A stretch of 64,000 nucleotides of DNA from contig NZ_BMJV01000011.1 in NCBI RefSeq assembly GCF_014643635.1, positions 1 to 64,000 of the forward strand, written 5' to 3'. The notes under the pieces are model-generated. The model did not search any database. It had not been told where the DNA came from and was given only the letters and a program-made list of their open reading frames with translations. This stretch comes from Salipiger pallidus (GTDB taxonomy: Bacteria > Pseudomonadota > Alphaproteobacteria > Rhodobacterales > Rhodobacteraceae). A program made the position numbers and the translations under genes. Of the stretch, positions 59,749 through 64,000 are shown piece after piece; position 1 is the first letter of the stretch; each line of letters opens with the position of its first letter.

Positions 59749-60965
59749 CAGGACGTCTCCTCACCGCTGCCGATACGGCCGCGTGCAACCATGATCTCGC
59801 GCTCGATTTCCAGCGCGATGCCATGCAGACTCTCGAGGATGCGGTCGTAGGTCTTGCGGGTAAAGCTCGACGGGTCTACCTCGAGCAGCGGGTTCATGGT
59901 ATTGCCCGCATCGGCGATGGCCGTCGATGCGAGGAAGTCGGTGTTCAGCATCGCCGTCCCCAGCGTGTTGCGCAGGAACGAGCTCAGTTGCAGCTGAGCT
60001 GGATCGTTGGGCGAATAGCGGGTCAGCAGAATGCGCACGAACTCGAAACGCTTGGCAGGATCGACGCCTTCGATGCTTTCCAGCGTGCTCGATGCGAGGT
60101 CGAGAAACTTCACGAGGCTGACCACGTCAAGCATCCCCGCTGACAGGGGGATCAGCATGGAGTTCGACGCGTAAAGCGCTGCGATCACGCAGAAGGACAT
60201 GTGCGGCGGGGTGTCGAACAGCACCACGTCATAGGCATCTTCGACAAGACTCAGCGCATCCGAGATGCGCGAGTAGAAGGGGATGCCCTTGGCCGCGGCG
60301 CTGGCGGTCTCGTACTCGAATTCGGTGAGCGAGATCGACCCGGGCAGGATGTCGATGTTGGGAAAGTAGGTGGCCTGGATCGCATCGGCGATGGGCACGC
60401 GGGTTTCCCCGTCCGCCTGTTCCTCGTAGCGCAGCACGTCGTAGATGGACGGGAAACCGTCAAGGTCGGCCTGGATGTCGAAGAGGTCCGACAGGCTGGC
60501 CTGAGGGTCGAGGTCCACCAGCAGTACCTTGAAGCCGCGCAGCGCAAGGAACTGCGCCAGGTTCGCCGCGGTCGAGGTCTTCGACACACCACCCTTGAGG
60601 TTGTATACCAACAGCTTGGAGGTGCTTTCACCTTCGAATTTTCCGGGGAAAAGATCGTTGGGGACCTTGCCTGCTTCGAACAGGGCAGACTGAATTTCGT
60701 GAATTTCCTCGAGCGAGAAGGTGCGCCGGTTGCCGGGCTCCATGATGCCCTCGGGCAGACCTTCGATGGTCTTGAGATGATGCCGCAGGGTATTGTAGTT
60801 CATGCGGAAGGCGATGTCCGCCATCTCGCGGATGGTGAACCGACGCAACCCCTTGTCGGACTTGCGCGAATCCGGCGCATGAAGTTTGCTGGCCTGCAGG
60901 CGCAGGGCCTCGTCCAGCGCATCGCTGAAGCTTCCGAGGGTCTCGGAGCCCAGAAGGTCTCTCAT
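59748..60965 (-). CDS. repA: RepA partition ATPase (ParA family)
   Basis: A 405-residue ParA-type ATPase. The N-terminal 100 residues contain a helix-turn-helix (REMADIAFRMNYNTLRHHLK) used for autorepression. The deviant Walker A is KGGVSKTSTAA (124-134), Walker A' LLVDLDPQASL and Walker B DVVLFDTPPHM. It segregates the replicon with RepB and represses the operon. Length is normal for repABC RepA. Confidence 0.95.
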   Translation of the reverse strand: MRDLLGSETLGSFSDALDEALRLQASKLHAPDSRKSDKGLRRFTIREMADIAFRMNYNTLRHHLKTIEGLPEGIMEPGNRRTFSLEEIHEIQSALFEAGKVPNDLFPGKFEGESTSKLLVYNLKGGVSKTSTAANLAQFLALRGFKVLLVDLDPQASLSDLFDIQADLDGFPSIYDVLRYEEQADGETRVPIADAIQATYFPNIDILPGSISLTEFEYETASAAAKGIPFYSRISDALSLVEDAYDVVLFDTPPHMSFCVIAALYASNSMLIPLSAGMLDVVSLVKFLDLASSTLESIEGVDPAKRFEFVRILLTRYSPNDPAQLQLSSFLRNTLGTAMLNTDFLASTAIADAGNTMNPLLEVDPSSFTRKTYDRILESLHGIALEIEREIMVARGRIGSGEETS

Positions 60966-60996
60966 CTGCTCAATCCACTCGCTCTTTTTTCCAGAT

Positions 60997-61012
60997 GATT
61001 ACATCAGTAATC
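60997..61012. promoter_or_regulatory. Candidate repA operator
   Basis: GATTAC-ATCA-GTAATC is a perfect 6+4+6 inverted repeat 31 bases upstream of the repA start. RepA proteins of this type bind their own promoter, so this is the natural operator candidate. Confidence 0.5.
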
Positions 61013-61163
61013 GCGTGAAAGTCTACAGAAAGCTGATGAAGTGCAGTTGGCTGCGTGGAAGTGTAGCTGTGTGATGGATTGACGGAGCCCGAATATGCCG
61101 TTTAATTTCAATTACCTAAAGGGGTTATTTCATCTGGCTAACGTGGATGCGGCCCGTAATGAA

Positions 61164-61172
61164 TTATCCACA
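61164..61172 (+). promoter_or_regulatory. Perfect DnaA-box sequence upstream of repA
   Basis: TTATCCACA matches the high-affinity DnaA box exactly. It stands alone about 200 bases upstream of repA. A nine-base match can arise by chance, but its place in an AT-rich gap beside the replication genes makes it worth noting. Confidence 0.4.
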
Positions 61173-61236
61173 GGCTGGGCGGTCAATCCCCTAAGGGACC
61201 GCGAATCCCCATCCGAGAGCGCGGCAGGGCAGGGGG

Positions 61237-62409
61237 TTACTGGAAGAAATACTGCGCGTAGATCGGCGCGCAGGCGGCGCCGAGCGCTCGGGCATTGGCC
61301 CCCACCTGCGCCGCTTCGGGACGGGGGGGCAACATGCCGCGAGTGTCCAGCACCGACAGGGCCTCGCGGGTCCGGGCCACCACGCGGTCGCGGACCTGCG
61401 GGGGCATGGCGCCGTCGATCAGCACGGCCTCAAAATCCATGACCGAGCCTATGGACCGGATGGCATGGGCGAGCGCGTCGCCGGTGCGCATCACCCAAGG
61501 TTCAATGAACGGCTCGAAGGCGGTCCAGTCCTGCGGCTGGGTCCAGAGCGCGGTGGTATCCAGCCCCTCGGCGGTGATCGCGGCCTCAAGCAGATGCAGC
61601 GACGCTGCGTCGATCAGCGGCAGCTCGCCGCCGCCGGGGGCCGGCACGCGCAGCGAACCGAAGGCGCCAGCGTTGTTTCGTGCGCCCACCGTGACGCCCG
61701 AGTTCAGCACGACACCGCCGCCGATGAACGAGCCGATGAAGAAATAGGCGTAATCACTGAACTCCCGGCCGCGCCCCAGCACATGTTCGGCGCGGCAGGC
61801 TGCCGTGCCGTCGTTTTCAGTGAAAAGCGGCAGGTCGGATATCTTGGCCACCTCGGCCTTGACGTCGACGTCTGCCCAGACGGTGAAATCCAGCGGCGCG
61901 TCCAGTACCTCGGTCCAGCTCCAGATTTCCGACGGGGCAGCGATGCCGATGCCGCGCAGCCGACCGCGTTGGTAGGGGGTAAGGCCGCGCGACAGATCCG
62001 CCATGCCGTCCCGAAGATAGCCGAAGACCTCGTCCGGCATTGGATAGCGGAAGGTCGTCTGACTGCTCCCTAGCACCTCGCCGGTCAGGTTCATGACAAC
62101 GAGGTCAGCCGACCGTCGCCCCAGTTTCAGCCCGAAGGACAGCGCCGCGTCGGGGTTGAGCGCCATGGGCACCGACGGTTTGCCGACCCGGCCCCGGCGG
62201 GGATCGCGGCGCAGCAGGAACTCCTCGGCCTCGAGCCCGCGCAGGATGTTGGACACGGTCTGCGCCGACAGTCCCGTAAGCTCGGCGATGTCGCGGCCCG
62301 GCAGCTCTCCGTAGCGCTGGATCATCGACAGGATCAGACGCTCGTTATAGGCGCGCACACCAACCTGGTTGGCACCGCCGCCAAGTGTCCGGATCTCGCA
62401 GATCTCCAT
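61237..62409 (-). CDS. ROK-family transcriptional repressor (FrcR-like)
   Basis: A 390-residue ROK regulator. The N-terminal winged helix is ILSMIQRYGELPGRDIAELTGLSAQTVSNILRGLE. The ROK domain has the DNA-to-sugar switch LFTENDGTAACRAEHVLG, FFIGSFIGGGVVLNSGVTVGARNNAGAFGSL and VLIDGAMPP. The kinase-type ROK cysteine cluster is absent, as usual for many repressors of this branch. It is divergent from a fructose-type ABC importer, whose control it should provide. Confidence 0.9.
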   Translation of the reverse strand: MEICEIRTLGGGANQVGVRAYNERLILSMIQRYGELPGRDIAELTGLSAQTVSNILRGLEAEEFLLRRDPRRGRVGKPSVPMALNPDAALSFGLKLGRRSADLVVMNLTGEVLGSSQTTFRYPMPDEVFGYLRDGMADLSRGLTPYQRGRLRGIGIAAPSEIWSWTEVLDAPLDFTVWADVDVKAEVAKISDLPLFTENDGTAACRAEHVLGRGREFSDYAYFFIGSFIGGGVVLNSGVTVGARNNAGAFGSLRVPAPGGGELPLIDAASLHLLEAAITAEGLDTTALWTQPQDWTAFEPFIEPWVMRTGDALAHAIRSIGSVMDFEAVLIDGAMPPQVRDRVVARTREALSVLDTRGMLPPRPEAAQVGANARALGAACAPIYAQYFFQ

Positions 62410-62454
62410 GGGTCCGTCTCCGTCTGTAATGCTCGAAGCCTACTCTCCAGAGTT

Positions 62455-62471
62455 AATAAATCAACTTTATT
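62455..62471. promoter_or_regulatory. Candidate ROK operator
   Basis: AATAAA-TCAAC-TTTATT is a perfect inverted repeat in an AT-rich patch (62452-62482) within the 170-base divergent region. ROK repressors bind AT-rich palindromes of this type. The run TTTATTTATTTATT continues to the right and may give overlapping half-sites. Confidence 0.5.
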
Positions 62472-62579
62472 TATTTATTGACGCGGCGCGAGTCGCGGCG
62501 CTATGAACGCTGCCAATCCGCAAGAGGAAGCGGAGAGGCCCACCGGGCCGCATTCACATAGCGGGAGGAGGATATCCCA

Positions 62580-63596
62580 ATGAAAAAACTGCTGCCCTGC
62601 AGCGCCATCGCGCTGGTGGCATCGGCCCTTGGCGCCCAGGCCCAGGAAGGCGCCAGCGCCTGCATCATCACCAAGACCGACACCAACCCGTTCTTCGTGA
62701 AGATGCGCGAAGGCGCCTCTGCCATGGCCGAAGAGCTGGGCATGACCGTCAACGCCTACGCAGGCAAGGTCGACGGCGACAACGAAACACAAGTGGCCGC
62801 GGTGGAAACCTGCATCGCCAACGGCGTCGACGGCATCCTCATCACTGCCTCCAGCACGTCGGCCATCGTGCCCTCGATCCAGCAGGCGCGCGATGCGGGC
62901 ATCCTGGTGATCGCGCTCGACACCCCGCTCGATCCCATTGATGCGGCGGACATGACCTTTGCCACCGACAACTATCGTGCCGGTGAGCTGATCGGCCAAT
63001 GGGCCGCCGCCAGCCTCGGGGATGAGGCGGAGGATGCGCGCATCGCCTTCCTCGACCTCGACGTGAGCCAGCCGACCGTGGGGGTCTTGCGCGATCAGGG
63101 CTTCATGGAAGGTTTCGGCATCGACGTCGCGGACCCGAACAAATGGGGCGATGAGGATGACAGCCGCATCGTCGGCCATGACGTGACGCAAGGCAACGAA
63201 GAGGGTGGCCGCAAGGCGATGGAGAACCTGCTGGCGCAGGATCCCATGGTCAATGTGGTCTACACCATCAACGAACCCGCCGCAGCCGGTGCCTACGAGG
63301 CGCTGAAGGCCATCGGCCGCGAGAACGACGTGCTGATCGTCTCCGTCGACGGCGGTTGCCCCGGTGTCGAGAACATCGAGGCGGGCGTGATCGGCGCAAC
63401 CTCGCAGCAGTATCCGCTGCTCATGGCATCCAAGGGCATCGAGGCGATCGCCGCCTACGCCAAGGACGGCACCAAGCCGCAGGCCACCGAAGGCAAGAAC
63501 TTCTTTGACACCGGCGTTGCGCTGGTGACGGACCAGCCCGCCGAGGGGGTGGAGTCGATCTCCGTCGCTGAGGGTCTGGAGAAATGCTGGGGCTGA
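62580..63596 (+). CDS. frcB: Fructose-type sugar ABC transporter binding protein (FrcB-like)
   Basis: A 338-residue periplasmic binding protein. The signal peptide is [21 protein letters not shown]. The mature start [72 protein letters not shown] and the ending VDEGL-type [11 protein letters not shown] match the FrcB group that imports fructose, with mannose and ribose as lesser ligands. RBS GGGAGGAGGATATCCC. A ROK gene lies divergently and a permease gene follows, the frcR-frcBC order. Confidence 0.85.
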   Translation: MKKLLPCSAIALVASALGAQAQEGASACIITKTDTNPFFVKMREGASAMAEELGMTVNAYAGKVDGDNETQVAAVETCIANGVDGILITASSTSAIVPSIQQARDAGILVIALDTPLDPIDAADMTFATDNYRAGELIGQWAAASLGDEAEDARIAFLDLDVSQPTVGVLRDQGFMEGFGIDVADPNKWGDEDDSRIVGHDVTQGNEEGGRKAMENLLAQDPMVNVVYTINEPAAAGAYEALKAIGRENDVLIVSVDGGCPGVENIEAGVIGATSQQYPLLMASKGIEAIAAYAKDGTKPQATEGKNFFDTGVALVTDQPAEGVESISVAEGLEKCWG

Positions 63597-63604
63597 CCCC
63601 GGCG

Positions 63605-63674
63605 GGCCCGTCCCCTGCCGGGGCGGGCCGACCCCTGCCAAACTGACAGCAAGCGCCCGGGCGGTGGCCCGGGC
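63605..63674 (+). other. Two hairpins between the binding-protein and permease genes
   Basis: Hairpin one: GGCCCG-T-CCCC, loop TGCC, GGGG-CGGGCC at 63605-63629 (10 pairs, one bulge). Hairpin two: GCCCGGGC-GGTG-GCCCGGGC at 63655-63674 (8 pairs). No U-tract follows either. Such structures after binding-protein genes usually stabilise the upstream mRNA. Confidence 0.55.
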
Positions 63675-63688
63675 AGGAGGGCAATTGC

Positions 63689-64000
63689 ATGGCCAGCTCG
63701 GATCACTACGAAGACGTTGTCCGAACCCGTAGCGAAGAACGCTTCGCAGAGTTCGATCAAGGAGGGAAAGGGCCGGTCGCGCGTCTGCATGACGTGCTGC
63801 ACAGCACCCCCGCCATCGTGCCGCTGATCGTTCTGGTCAGTGCCTGCGTGGTGTTCGGGCTGGTGCTCGGGTCGAAGTTCTTTTCGCCCTTCGCCCTGAC
63901 GCTGATTTTGCAGCAGGTGCAGATCGTCGGCGTCCTTGCGGCGGCGCAGGCGCTTATCATCCTTACCGCCGGGATTGACCTCTCGGTGGGGGCCATCGCG
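63689..64000 (+). CDS. frcC: Fructose-type sugar ABC transporter permease, truncated by window edge
   Basis: The first 104 codons of a permease gene that continues beyond the window. ATG 63689 follows GGGCAGGAGGGCAATTGC. After a polar N-terminal tail of about 35 residues, hydrophobic segments begin (TPAIVPLIVLVSACVVFGLV), and the sequence reaches LIILTAGIDLSVGAIA, the conserved segment of ribose/fructose permeases. Missing the remaining membrane part only because of the edge. Confidence 0.88.
   Translation, partial: MASSDHYEDVVRTRSEERFAEFDQGGKGPVARLHDVLHSTPAIVPLIVLVSACVVFGLVLGSKFFSPFALTLILQQVQIVGVLAAAQALIILTAGIDLSVGAIA

Noticed and set aside
1-64000. CRISPR arrays, tRNA or rRNA genes, phage modules
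   Set aside because: Reading both strands I found no regularly spaced repeats, no tRNA-like cloverleaf with CCA end, no rRNA sequence and no structural phage genes.

Overview
The window looks like part of a high-GC alphaproteobacterial extrachromosomal replicon, most likely from the Rhodobacterales (Roseobacter/Salipiger-like). The evidence is a complete repABC partition and replication module (repA 59748-60965, repB 58783-59748, repC 57419-58567, all on the minus strand), with a candidate antisense counter-transcript between repB and repC and three parS-like palindromes. Almost everything else is a series of catabolic cassettes, each with its own uptake system and regulator, separated in places by decayed insertion sequences. 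I see no rRNA, tRNA, CRISPR array or phage genes.

Layout. 1-1140: wreckage of an IS5-family and an IS3-family transposase. 1138-7760: a probable mevalonate catabolic operon (class II HMG-CoA reductase, three-part TRAP transporter, HMG-CoA lyase) with a divergent MocR-type regulator. 8004-14792: a sugar ABC transporter, PfkB sugar kinase, GatZ/KbaZ-like protein and LacI repressor, best read as D-tagatose uptake and conversion to fructose-6-phosphate; two LacI-type palindromes overlap its promoter. 15120-16243: a decayed IS30-family transposase, followed by about 0.7 kb I cannot assign. 16989-26552: a second sugar ABC transporter with two different permeases, divergent from a dhaK-dhaL-dhaL gene set that ends in a 696-residue fusion of a SorC-type regulator with a DhaK kinase domain. 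26568-27260: a frameshifted sugar-binding protein. 27356-31217: a methyltransferase divergent from an iron/cobalamin-type ABC transporter. 31253-32799: hipBA toxin-antitoxin. 33283-40729: GntR regulator, SAF-domain dehydrogenase, tripartite tricarboxylate transporter (TTT), 3-oxo-tetronate kinase and decarboxylase. 40990-48131: GntR regulator, PrpF-like isomerase and PEP-mutase/isocitrate-lyase-family lyase, divergent from a second TTT and an AbrB-family membrane protein. 48276-57313: sarcosine oxidase soxBDAG with glyA and sdaA, and a divergent GlxA/GbdR-type AraC regulator. 57343-61172: the repABC module. 61237-64000: a ROK regulator divergent from a fructose-type binding protein and a permease cut by the window edge.

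How it fits together. The cassettes feed a few central intermediates: mevalonate to acetyl-CoA plus acetoacetate; tagatose to fructose-6-phosphate; dihydroxyacetone- or tetrulose-like ketoses and C4 acid sugars to triose-phosphate level; sarcosine to serine and pyruvate. The pattern suggests a nutrient-scavenging accessory replicon kept by active partition and perhaps hipBA. The most unusual protein is the SorC-DhaK fusion, in which the transcription factor appears to carry a catalytically intact ketose-kinase subunit. The least explained pathways are the SAF-dehydrogenase/OtnK/OtnC cassette and the PrpF/lyase/TTT cassette.
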